DNA from: Sporocytophaga sp.
Lineage (GTDB): Bacteria > Bacteroidota > Bacteroidia > Cytophagales > Cytophagaceae
DNA: 64,000 nucleotides
Assembly: GCA_024707265.1 (NCBI GenBank)
Contig: JANQAB010000004.1
Coordinates: forward strand, 744,001 to 808,000
Direction of reading: 5' to 3'
The first letter of the stretch is position 1. Each line of letters opens with the position of its first letter. The notes beneath the pieces are model-generated. The model was not told the origin of the DNA and searched no databases. It saw only the letters and a program-made list of their open reading frames with translations. Of this stretch, positions 49,365 to 58,249 are shown one piece after another. Position numbers and translations under genes: made by a program.

Positions 49365-50522
49365 TTAAAAGACCAGTTTGGCATCCTGATTTACTTCCTC
49401 TTTTACTGTTTTCTGAATTTCAATAATAGAATTACAAACATGCTCAATTTCGCTTTGTGTAAGCACTGCAAAGTTTGGCAGGCATAGTACTTTTCTTGAA
49501 ATTTCTGTTGCTACTGGAAGGTTAGTAGGATTTGATGAAGGCAATGATTTGTAAACAGGAAATTCACTAATCAGAGGGTAAAAGTACCTTCTGGTATAGA
49601 TGTTAAAAGTTTTGAGCAATTCATACGTTTTATCTCTGCTCACTCCGAACTTTTCCTCATCGATCAGAATAGGGAAGTAAGAATAATTATGTTTAGTATC
49701 CGCTACCTCATCAAGGAAAGTGATTCCCTCAATATTTTTTAATCTTTTTTTATAGTTCAATGAAACGTTTTTCAGGCGCTCTATTCTTTGGTCAATTGTT
49801 TTTAACTGAATGAGTCCCATCGCAGCCTGAACCTCATTCATCTTGGCATTCATACCTGGCGTCACAACGGTGACTTCATCGGAGAACCCGAAGTTTTTCA
49901 GAAAGTCAATTCTTCTTTTGGTAATGGGATCATGACTGATAATTGCCCCACCTTCAAAAGTATTAAAGATTTTGGTTGCATGAAAACTTAGCACAGACAG
50001 ATCTCCATAGTTAAGAATGGATTCTCCTTTATATCGTACGCCAAAGCTATGACAGGCATCATAAATTACCTTTAATCCATGTGCTGTTGCGATCTCTTGT
50101 ATCTCTTCTATTTTGCATGGCGTTCCATAAACATGCACAGGCATTATAGCTTTAGTATCCGGAGTAATGGAGGCTTCCAGCTTTGAAGGATCGAGGTTGT
50201 ACGTTCCCGGTTCTATGTCGCAGAAAACTGGTTTGCTCCCATTCCAAAGCAGGGAATGAGCAGTGGCGGCAAAACTGAAAGGTGTAGTAATAACATCTCC
50301 GGAAATTCTTAATGTTTGTAAGGCCGTCATTAAAGCCAGTGTTCCGTTTGCAAAAAGAGAAACATATTTAACACCAAGATATTTGGCAAGCTCTTCTTCT
50401 AATTGTTCATGAAAAGGACCACCATTGGTAAGAATCTGCCGCTCCCATATTTTTTCAAGATACGTTTTAAATTCATCGAGTGGTGGGAGATAAGGCTTAG
50501 TAACGTATAGAGGCTGATTCAT
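49365..50522 (-). CDS. DegT/DnrJ/EryC1 family PLP aminotransferase
   Basis: 385-aa sugar aminotransferase of the DegT/StrS group: PYLPPLDEFKTYLEKIWERQ, LTNGGPFHEQLEEELAKYLG, FANGTLALMTALQTLRI, HVYGTPCKIEEIQEIA, YDACHSFGVRYKG, and the PLP-binding Lys at about residue 184 in SFHATKIFNTFEGG. It normally makes an amino sugar by transamination of a keto nucleotide sugar, consistent with the surrounding glycosyltransferases. It precedes the 47351-49346 glycosyltransferase by 18 bp and is likely co-transcribed. No nucleotide-sugar dehydratase is in the window to identify the sugar. Confidence 0.93.
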   Translation of the reverse strand: MNQPLYVTKPYLPPLDEFKTYLEKIWERQILTNGGPFHEQLEEELAKYLGVKYVSLFANGTLALMTALQTLRISGDVITTPFSFAATAHSLLWNGSKPVFCDIEPGTYNLDPSKLEASITPDTKAIMPVHVYGTPCKIEEIQEIATAHGLKVIYDACHSFGVRYKGESILNYGDLSVLSFHATKIFNTFEGGAIISHDPITKRRIDFLKNFGFSDEVTVVTPGMNAKMNEVQAAMGLIQLKTIDQRIERLKNVSLNYKKRLKNIEGITFLDEVADTKHNYSYFPILIDEEKFGVSRDKTYELLKTFNIYTRRYFYPLISEFPVYKSLPSSNPTNLPVATEISRKVLCLPNFAVLTQSEIEHVCNSIIEIQKTVKEEVNQDAKLVF

Positions 50523-50772
50523 GGCTTTGTGTAGGTTAGTAAACTGTTGTAAATATTAAATGCAGGTCATTGTAAGCTCTTTTTTATTTTAAAAATTATG
50601 AAGCAGGTTAATGACATATTCAATTGGAAATATGAAATTATTAATGACAGATGAAATTTAGTTGGATGAAATAAGAAGGTCTGTAACAAATGATACATAT
50701 GTGTTTATTTTTTTATATTTTATTTACAGACAGATTAATTTCTGTTTCATTATCATATTAAATTTTTAACTG

Positions 50773-51882
50773 ATGGAGGCCATTCAATCCAAGCACCTTG
50801 AAACTACGGAGTGGACAAATGCACTATTCAAAGAGCGCTTTACCACTATCAATATCAGAATAGATGATTTTAGTAGATTTACTAAAGAAGTTATCATTCC
50901 GTTATTCGAAGAAGTTAAATCGAGAAATATTGCTTCAAGCTTTTATTATAGGCTTGCAACAGATTTCTGGATGGGGGTAACTTTTGCAGATATAGTTCTA
51001 TTGGATTTCAGCGTTTCTCCATATAACTTTAAAGTATATCTTAAACCTTTGATATATGAAAAGTTGAATAAATATTTTGACCGTAAATTCCTTGATGATT
51101 TAGAAGTAACAGAAATCTGTGATAAGTTCATTCAACCCAAGACTAATCTTGATGGATTTGATATGTGGGCCCTTCGTATTATAAGCATTGAAGATTATTA
51201 TGTAGATAATCTAACTTATATATTAGGTAAACAGGAGGTAGGGATAGTAAGACAACTTTCGGTCAAATCATCAAAGTGTATTTTAAATGAAATATTTAAA
51301 TCAGAAAATGAAGAGGATACTTCAGAACAAAATATTCTTGATAAATGTCTGTTGATGTATTTACCGGTTATTCATTCATTATTTGAAGATCTGGAGGATA
51401 TGTATGAATTTTCTTCCTGGCTTGTTTATAAAACTTTGTATCAGGTTAAGAAAGTTGATAATGTACATGATTTGCAGGAATGGAAAGTAAAGAAGGTTTT
51501 AGATGCGAATAGGTATTTTGAAGAGCAGAAAGATACGTTTATAGGCCTTACTGAATATTTTCTTGAAAGTCTTGATAATAAGGAGGAGTTCGACGAAAAA
51601 TGGCTGAATGATTGGGTTGATGCTTGTATTGAATGTAAAGGTAAGTTGTTAATCCAGGATAGAAAGCATAGGTGGCCCACTATTCCTTTCTTTTATTTAG
51701 AGGATGAAACTATATTTATAGGTATGGATGAAGACCGGTACAGACACTGGCAAGGCGTTTACTTTATCTTAAAAATGATAAATAGTCAGTTGGGCATAAC
51801 TTTTCATTGTGAATTGAATTTGTTTAATGCTTTCAAAAACTCATTAAAGACGCTTGCCGGTAAAGATATTATGTACAAGTAG
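50773..51882 (+). CDS. Stand-alone LanB C-terminal-domain-like (thiopeptide-type bacteriocin biosynthesis) protein 1
   Basis: 369 aa, no signal peptide. Pattern of the SpaB_C/thiopeptide-type biosynthesis domain of LanB dehydratases: FTTINIRIDDFSRFTKEVII at the N-terminus, FYYR, a LLDFSVSPYNFKVYLKPLI strand pair, ISIEDYYVDNLTYILGKQE and the C-terminal YFILKMINSQLGITFHCELN corresponding to the HMHLNRL-type end. Paralogous to 54090-55136 and 58250-59239 but far diverged. In LanB proteins this domain eliminates glutamate from glutamylated Ser/Thr; here it is separate and no glutamylation domain is seen. It converges with the glycosyltransferase at 51960. Assignment is a pattern judgement, not a database hit. 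Confidence 0.55.
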   Translation: MEAIQSKHLETTEWTNALFKERFTTINIRIDDFSRFTKEVIIPLFEEVKSRNIASSFYYRLATDFWMGVTFADIVLLDFSVSPYNFKVYLKPLIYEKLNKYFDRKFLDDLEVTEICDKFIQPKTNLDGFDMWALRIISIEDYYVDNLTYILGKQEVGIVRQLSVKSSKCILNEIFKSENEEDTSEQNILDKCLLMYLPVIHSLFEDLEDMYEFSSWLVYKTLYQVKKVDNVHDLQEWKVKKVLDANRYFEEQKDTFIGLTEYFLESLDNKEEFDEKWLNDWVDACIECKGKLLIQDRKHRWPTIPFFYLEDETIFIGMDEDRYRHWQGVYFILKMINSQLGITFHCELNLFNAFKNSLKTLAGKDIMYK

Positions 51883-51903
51883 TTTGTACTTTTAGTGAAT
51901 TTT

Positions 51904-51952
51904 AGCTCCATTCTGACCTTTCATTTAAATGTCAGAATGGGGCCATTTTTTT
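51904..51952 (+). terminator. Rho-independent terminator between convergent genes
   Basis: AGCTCCATTCTGAC (51904-51917) pairs with GTCAGAATGGGGCC (51931-51944), 13-nt AT-rich loop, then ATTTTTTTG. Ends the SpaB_C-like 1 transcript just before the minus-strand gene stop. Confidence 0.85.
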
Positions 51953-51959
51953 GTTACAC

Positions 51960-53970
51960 CTAACTCAGCATCTCCTGAAATTTTTCTTTCGAACCACTGA
52001 ATAGAGCCATTATTTCTATTTCTCCTGCAACTTCTTCTTTAGGATTGGCATATAGATAAAAACTTTTTATTCTGGAGAACATTTGCTCTGTAGGTATATC
52101 TACTTTGAATAATGAAAAGTCAAAATGTATCCATTCAAAGTCATCATTCAACTTTTGTGCAATTCCTTCTGTCTCAAATATAAAATCATATAAATTGTCT
52201 TCGGCTCTTGCACCAAGGTTTAAGCTAAGTTTTGTACCAATGCTACCTCTTGTAAGGATAAATACATGTCTGTTTTCTGGTGCCGAGAGATCGAGAAATA
52301 AACTTTCATTCAACTCCTGATTGACTAATTGGGCGGGTATGTGAAAGAACTCTTCAGCTTTTTTATTATACTTTATTTTAACAGATTCTGTTTCTTGGTC
52401 TATCTTTAAATCATAAGCATCCGGATATGTTAAAGCATCTATGGTAGATTCATTTTTATTGTCAAATGTGAGGAAAAATTCGGACCTGCCGGTTATCGTT
52501 TTAAAGATGGTATTACTATAAGGAGTCAGTTCTGTGTAATAACCTTTCCCTCCGCTTATCCAGTCAATGACGTTAAAATAGGCAAGTGAACTTGGAAAAA
52601 ATATTTCGCTTACCGGAGCCCAGTTTTCCATGATCACCAGTTCATCTTTTACCGGATCATTTTTTACTTTTCCTAACTGATAAAATCCAATAAAACATAC
52701 TTTGTTGTTTATCTCGAGAGATGTAAACTTTTTGATTTCCTCAATATTGCCGGTTTCTCTGGTGCCATCCATTTTAAAGAACAACCGATCATAATCTATT
52801 TTTTTCTTTTCTTTCATTCCATTTATTGATAGCATCTTCTTCTGATGCATAGTCTATGAAATGGAGCTCAATTGCATCTCCCAATATCCCGAGTGGATAA
52901 GGTTTACCAAAGTTTTCCTGATATCCCTTAACATACGTGGATTGTGATATGGGTACAAATTGAATGTTTTGGTTAATATAATACTTAAAATTACTTACAA
53001 GTTTTATAAAGTCTTTATTAAATATAAGGATTCCCACAAACGGTGTTTGATACGGAATACCGAGGGCTTTATAAACTTCAGCTCCCCAATTATCATCACT
53101 GATGATTGTGAAACTATTGTTGAGGAGTTTAGTCAGATCAAGTGGCTTTCTGTTTTCTGATGCTCTCCAAAGGAGATTGTTATGATGGATTTCAAATATT
53201 CGTTTGATGTGGATGTCGTACGGGTCAAACTTAAGCAGTTCATCAAAAATCAGATAGTTCTGTGTATATTTTTTATCAATATTTTTCTGGCTCCAGTGAC
53301 CTTCGCTGTGAATTCTGTACACTGCTCCAAAAAAATTATGTATGTATCCTCTTCCTTTTGTCATTACTGTCCAGAAGATGGTCAGATCCCAGCAGTATTT
53401 AAAGGTTTCCAGTTGAGGGGTATTGTCAAGGGCACTACTTCTGAATACTACAGTTAGGGTTTGCGTTAGCCATTGGTCAAAAAACTTTTCAGGGCCAAAT
53501 TCAAATCCATCAGGATTATTGATAAATAGTTCGGGATAAAAATCAATGTCGAACCTTCCTGTATCTTCATAGAATCTTTGGAATCTGTGACATGAGATTA
53601 CAAAGTCCGGATTTTTATCTAAAAAATCAATCTGCCATTTTAATTTATTTGGTTCTGTAAAATAGTCATCTCCATCAAGCGTAACAATGTATTCCCCTCT
53701 GCATGATCTTAAGTTGTGCAGACAGTTTTTGGATACACCAATATTTTTATCTTGTAGGATCGGAACTATAATGTCAGGATATCTTTGATGATATTCTTTT
53801 ATTATTTCCTGAGTTCTATCAGTACTGCAATCGTCACTGATAACAATTTCAAAAGCGTAATCATGAACCTGAGCAAAAATGCAATCGAGTGTATGAGCTA
53901 AATATTTTTCATGATTATAGGTTGTCATTGCAACACTGAACTTCACTGGATATTTTTTTGATAATGTCAT
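51960..53970 (-). pseudogene. Large GT2 glycosyltransferase with C-terminal beta-rich domain, frameshifted
   Basis: Second of three paralogues. GT2 domain: KFSVAMTTYNHEKYLAHTLD, IVISDDCSTDRTQEIIKEY, LDGDDYFTEPNKL (DxD metal site present), then the shared region (SDDNWGAEVYKALGIPYQTP). The C-terminal part restarts as YDRLFFKMDGTRETGNIEEI and ends SRIKSFYLYANPKEEVAGEI. The T7 run 52799-52805 has one base too many; A6 on the coding strand reads RKEKIDYDRLFF, parallel to GKNKIVWDHIYF in the intact paralogue, and gives 669 aa. A TAnnTTTG-like TACCTTTG lies 30 nt upstream (54007-54000, minus strand). Sugar and acceptor unknown. Confidence 0.85.
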
Positions 53971-54089
53971 AGTCTGTTGGGAAGAGTAAAAGTAAAGGAC
54001 AAAGGTAGATATAAAAATTATTTTTTTATATTAATCTATAAATGATCTTCAAAAAAAATAAGTAAATTTTCGAGATATTCCAATGTATA

Positions 54090-55136
54090 ATGAAAGATAC
54101 CAATAACCCTTCAGAGAATAAGTCTGTGACCATTATAAAAGCTATCTATAAAGAAAGATGGGTGAGTATTGCTGTAAGGTATGATGAGTTTTCCAGATTT
54201 GTTTTAATGTTTATTATACCATTTAGAAAGCACTTACTGGATAAATCTTCTATCTCTTATTTTTATCATCGCATGGGATCTAACAATAATGTAATTCAAT
54301 TAAATTTTGTTACTTCTCCTTATTATCTTCAAAGAGAAGTAAAGCCACTTTTGATCCAGATGCTGAACAATTATTTCGATAGAAATTATCTTCAAACAAA
54401 AATAGGTGTTGGATTTATAGACGGCACTATGTGTGAACATAAGATAGGGCTTGACGGTATAGATCATAATAATCTCAGATTATTTTCGACAGAAGATTTA
54501 TATACAAGTCCGATTACCTATTCAATTGGTGTGCAGGGAGGCAAAGCATTATCTGAGTTATTATCCGTCTCTTCCGAACTCCATTTGAATGAACTTTCTG
54601 CAAGTGCTGAGTTTTTTCAAGGTCAGGAGTGTATTGAAAAAGCAATGACTTTAAATCTTATTTTTCTTTGTTTTTTTATTCCTGATAAAAATAACCAGTA
54701 TCAGTTTTTATCCTGGATAAATGATACTATGTTATCTCAGATAGATCATAAATCTACAAACATCTTAACAGAGCTGGAAGTGTCTTATTATGAACAGAAG
54801 GAACAACTTTCGGCTTATATAGATTATATAGGAGACTCAATAAAATCTCAAGAGGCATTTGAGGATGAGTGGATGAATATTTGGACAAATGCCTGCAACA
54901 AGTATAAGAATATTGTTGATGCATTAAATGATACAGGAAAATTGACAATGCCTTATGATGTAAAAGACAATCCAACTATCCGCTTTTCTATTGATAATAA
55001 AACGTATCAGGATTGGCAGATAGCTTATTTTATGGTATCCTCTTTGAATGGTCAATTAGGCATTAACTTTAATACAGAGCTAAACATCCTGTTCTGGCTC
55101 AAGAGAACACTGCAGGAATTATATATGAATGATTAG
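54090..55136 (+). CDS. Stand-alone LanB C-terminal-domain-like protein 2
   Basis: 348 aa, the second SpaB_C-like paralogue: VSIAVRYDEFSRFVLMFIIP, YFYHRMGSNNNVIQLNFVTS, IDHNNLRLFSTEDLYTSPIT, and the end YFMVSSLNGQLGINFNTELN. It aligns with 50773-51882 over its whole length in this order (DEFSRF; FYxR; NFxxSPYxL; SSLxxQLGI). It starts close after a divergent gene (120-bp spacer) and converges with the glycosyltransferase at 55152, 15 bp apart. Same functional inference and uncertainty as the first copy. No catalytic residue can be pointed to with confidence. Confidence 0.55.
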   Translation: MKDTNNPSENKSVTIIKAIYKERWVSIAVRYDEFSRFVLMFIIPFRKHLLDKSSISYFYHRMGSNNNVIQLNFVTSPYYLQREVKPLLIQMLNNYFDRNYLQTKIGVGFIDGTMCEHKIGLDGIDHNNLRLFSTEDLYTSPITYSIGVQGGKALSELLSVSSELHLNELSASAEFFQGQECIEKAMTLNLIFLCFFIPDKNNQYQFLSWINDTMLSQIDHKSTNILTELEVSYYEQKEQLSAYIDYIGDSIKSQEAFEDEWMNIWTNACNKYKNIVDALNDTGKLTMPYDVKDNPTIRFSIDNKTYQDWQIAYFMVSSLNGQLGINFNTELNILFWLKRTLQELYMND

Positions 55137-55151
55137 GAATTATCATTCAAT

Positions 55152-57146
55152 TCAATCAATTAATTCCTGAAATTTATTCATGGATCCTGCAAAGAATGCA
55201 AGTATATTTATTTCTCCCTGAGCTTTTTCACCTTCATTGATGTAAAAGCAAAATGATTTTATTCGTGATAACAGGTAGGTGAATTGTTGGTCATCCGGTA
55301 GAGTGGTGAAATCAAAGTGTACCCATTGATAATCCTGATCTATATTAGCTTTTGTAAGGCTTTTGATGGAAAAATCATTTTCCTTTTCATCTCTGGCAAC
55401 AATATCCATGGTTAAACTTGCCTCTTTATCTCCATTTATTAAGATCAAGATGTGTCTGTTTTCTCTCTCTGACAGATCTATGAATAAATCAAGATCTAAA
55501 GGGTGTTCAGGCTCCTGCAATGAAAGACGAAAATATTCATCATCCTGCTTATCATACAATACCTTGATAACTTCAGTATCATCGTCAGTTCTTATCTGAT
55601 AAGAGTTTACGTAAAGATCAGCGTCCAGAAGCCTGGAATTATTGCTGTCAAACTCTGTGAAAAAAAAGAATCTTTTTCTGACCGGTGAAAATATTTTATT
55701 GGACTCTGTAAAGCTTTGATAATAGTGTGCTTTTCCTGTATTTAACCAGTTAATTAGATCAAAGGTGCTTAGGGAATATGGAAAGAAAATATCACTTTCA
55801 GGATTCCAGAAATCCATAAGGATTAAACTTTCTTTATTTACCAGTTCTTTAAGTTTGTTTCTGTCATGATAATTTAAAAAACAAACTTTATTTTTTAATG
55901 GAATTTTCTGGAAGTTATTAATGTCATGAATGTTATCTCCTTCATATGAGGCATCCATTTTGAAATATATATGATCCCATACTATTTTGTTTTTGCCTTC
56001 TTCCCAGGAGTTTAACGCATCTTCTTCTGATCGGAATCTTGTAAAATGAATTTCAATATCACCTAGTTTTCCAATCGGATACTGAGCTCCGTAAGTATGC
56101 CTGAATTCATTGATATGATTACTTTCAGAAAGATCAATGAATTTGATTTTCTGGTTAATGTAATAATTAAATTTATCAGCTAGTTTAACGAAGTCCTTAT
56201 TGTAAATATGAGTTCCTATAAAAGGAGTAAGCTTGGGAAGGTTAAAGGCTTTGTACAGTTCATCCCCCCAATTGTCATCACTTACAATAGTAAAGTGTTT
56301 GTGTGTTAATAATTCAGGATTTAAAGGCTTTCTGAATTCACTTTTTATCCAGGGTAGATTTTTTTTATATAAATTATATATTCTTTCCAGATGTTTATTC
56401 TCATGAAAATCTCTGTACAGCTCTTCGATACTAAGATAATTCAATGAATATTTCTGTTGATCTATGTGTTTGCTCCAGACTCCTTTGGAATGAATCAGGT
56501 ATACACCACCAAAGAAGTTATGTACATATCCCTTTCCTTTGTTTAACAATGTCCAGAAGATTTGGGTATCCCAGCAGTATCTGTTTTTTTCAAAGTGAGG
56601 AGTATCTTGCATGGCACTGTTTCTGAATACCATTGTCAGCGTTTGTGTCAGCCATTTTTCAAAATAGTATTCCTGCCCGAATTCAAATCCATCAGGTTTG
56701 TCAGTAAAAAGTTCCGGATGAAGATCGTCTTCATAAGTCTGAGTGTCTGTGTAAAACCTTTTGTATCTGTGACAGGAGATTACATATTGGGGATTTTCAT
56801 CTAAAAATGTAATTTGCTTTTTTATTTTATCAGGATCTGTCCAATAGTCATCCCCATCCAGAGTTGCTATATATTCACCTTTGCATGACCTAAAATTCTG
56901 AATGCAGTTTTTGGAAACCCCTAAATTTTTGTTATTTAAAATAGACCTGATGATATGAGGGTATTTCTTCTGGTAATCTTTAATTATTTGTCTTGTATTA
57001 TCTGTACTGCAATCATCACTTACTAAAATCTCATAATTGTAGTCATGCTTCTGAGATATAATACTATCAAGAGCTTTAGCAATGTATAACTCGTGATTAT
57101 AAGTTGTCATTGCAACACTGAACTTCAATGGATAGCTTTGGGCCAT
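55152..57146 (-). CDS. Large GT2 glycosyltransferase with C-terminal beta-rich domain (intact)
   Basis: 664 aa, the only uninterrupted member of the three large glycosyltransferases and the template for repairing the others. GT-A domain residues about 6-230: PLKFSVAMTTYNHELYIAKA, LVSDDCSTDNTRQIIKDY, LDGDDYWTDPDKI. Middle part with SDDNWGDELYKAFNLPKLTP. C-terminal domain from about 400: FKMDASYEGDNIHDIN, NKVCFLNYHDRNKLKEL, DIFFPYSLSTFDLINWLNTG, then beta strands DLDLFIDLSERENRHILILI and YQWVHFDFTTLPDDQQFTYL; reminiscent of galactose-binding-like beta-sandwiches. No membrane helix, so cytoplasmic. Twelve bp after the upstream gene, probably one operon (58250-59239, 57158-58213, this gene). Confidence 0.85.
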   Translation of the reverse strand: MAQSYPLKFSVAMTTYNHELYIAKALDSIISQKHDYNYEILVSDDCSTDNTRQIIKDYQKKYPHIIRSILNNKNLGVSKNCIQNFRSCKGEYIATLDGDDYWTDPDKIKKQITFLDENPQYVISCHRYKRFYTDTQTYEDDLHPELFTDKPDGFEFGQEYYFEKWLTQTLTMVFRNSAMQDTPHFEKNRYCWDTQIFWTLLNKGKGYVHNFFGGVYLIHSKGVWSKHIDQQKYSLNYLSIEELYRDFHENKHLERIYNLYKKNLPWIKSEFRKPLNPELLTHKHFTIVSDDNWGDELYKAFNLPKLTPFIGTHIYNKDFVKLADKFNYYINQKIKFIDLSESNHINEFRHTYGAQYPIGKLGDIEIHFTRFRSEEDALNSWEEGKNKIVWDHIYFKMDASYEGDNIHDINNFQKIPLKNKVCFLNYHDRNKLKELVNKESLILMDFWNPESDIFFPYSLSTFDLINWLNTGKAHYYQSFTESNKIFSPVRKRFFFFTEFDSNNSRLLDADLYVNSYQIRTDDDTEVIKVLYDKQDDEYFRLSLQEPEHPLDLDLFIDLSERENRHILILINGDKEASLTMDIVARDEKENDFSIKSLTKANIDQDYQWVHFDFTTLPDDQQFTYLLSRIKSFCFYINEGEKAQGEINILAFFAGSMNKFQELID

Positions 57147-57157
57147 TTTTGTACTGT

Positions 57158-58213
57158 CTAGGAAACGATGGTTTTTTCAGTTGAAAAGTTCTTAAACACA
57201 GTTCCTTTCCCGAATCCCTTTAGGTTAACTCCAGCTCTTTTTTCCTTATTGGAAAGAAAATGTCCGAAGTTTGTAATAAGAGGGAGGTCATAAGATAGTT
57301 TTCGAAGAAATAATTCGTTGGAAATGTTATAATAAACGATGTTGTTATAAGTAATCCGATCATTTATCTCAATGAATGTATAGGTGTTCTTGCTATCTGT
57401 TGATGTCAGAACTATTTTGTCACCTTCTTTTTTCCAATGTGCAGCTTCCCATTGATTGTTTTCAAGGATTGCAGGAGCAGGAGTATTGTGGGTATTGGGG
57501 GATAAAATTCCTTTATGAGCTAAACCGTTTTTATAAAGCACCACCACATTAGACAATTCCGGCTTTTCATAATTGATATAAATCTTATGAAAATAATTGG
57601 TATAAAATTCATTTTCAACACGGTTTTCATTTCCATGCTTGATGGCTCGAAGGTAGTTAAAATCCATAATGATAACTTCCTTTTTGCCATTGTGGATGAG
57701 TCTGTCATAAAGATCGTCATCTTCAAATCCGTATCCACTCATTCTTTCATCATATCCGGAAACATCCAGGAAGTCTTGTTTTGATGCACAAAACCTTCCC
57801 AGTGCATCTCTTAGATAATAAAATTTTCTTTTGGTATCCGGGACAAGGAAAAGATTTTCCTGTTCCAGAAATTTTTTAGATATATACTCTGCAAATCCTT
57901 TGCCCAGGTAATTATCAGCATCTGTGTTACAAATAATATCGCCTGTGGCCAGTTTAAACATCAGATTTCTGGAATGACTTCTGTCGAAATAATCTGCTTC
58001 ATCATAGCGATAATATACAAGAATACCTTTCTCGATATAATCTGACATTTCCGACTTGATCCATTCAGAGAGGCCATCAGAAGAACCGTAATCCATTACT
58101 ATAAATTCCAGGTTGCCATACGACAAGTTGTTTTTTATATTCAGAGGAAGAGTCTGTCTGAGGTGATGCAGTCTGTTCATGCAGACAGTACAGAAAGAAA
58201 TTTTTTGTTTCAT
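57158..58213 (-). CDS. GT2 / galactosyltransferase-like (GT7C motif) glycosyltransferase
   Basis: 351 aa. N-terminal GT-A (KISFCTVCMNRLHHLRQTLP, EFIVMDYGSSDGLSEWIKSE, ICNTDADNYLG with DxD) and a GT7C-type motif GYDERMSGYGFEDDDLYDRL as in beta-1,4-galactosyltransferases and polypeptide GalNAc transferases. C-terminal about 100 residues (WEAAHWKKEGDKIVL, NISNELFLRKLSYDL, VNLKGFGKGTVFKNF) are shared with 59381-60433. No signal peptide. Operon member between the SpaB_C-like 3 gene (36 bp) and the large glycosyltransferase (12 bp). A sugar donor such as UDP-Gal or UDP-GalNAc is suggested only by the motif. Confidence 0.83.
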   Translation of the reverse strand: MKQKISFCTVCMNRLHHLRQTLPLNIKNNLSYGNLEFIVMDYGSSDGLSEWIKSEMSDYIEKGILVYYRYDEADYFDRSHSRNLMFKLATGDIICNTDADNYLGKGFAEYISKKFLEQENLFLVPDTKRKFYYLRDALGRFCASKQDFLDVSGYDERMSGYGFEDDDLYDRLIHNGKKEVIIMDFNYLRAIKHGNENRVENEFYTNYFHKIYINYEKPELSNVVVLYKNGLAHKGILSPNTHNTPAPAILENNQWEAAHWKKEGDKIVLTSTDSKNTYTFIEINDRITYNNIVYYNISNELFLRKLSYDLPLITNFGHFLSNKEKRAGVNLKGFGKGTVFKNFSTEKTIVS

Positions 58214-58249
58214 GAGTAAATCGACCAGGTCTGTTATTCCGTGACTGTA

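Noticed and set aside
50523..50772. Possible RiPP precursor in the 250-bp gap before the first SpaB_C-like gene
   Set aside because: The only short frames (for example a 43-codon minus-strand one) lack a double-glycine leader or Ser/Thr/Cys-rich core.
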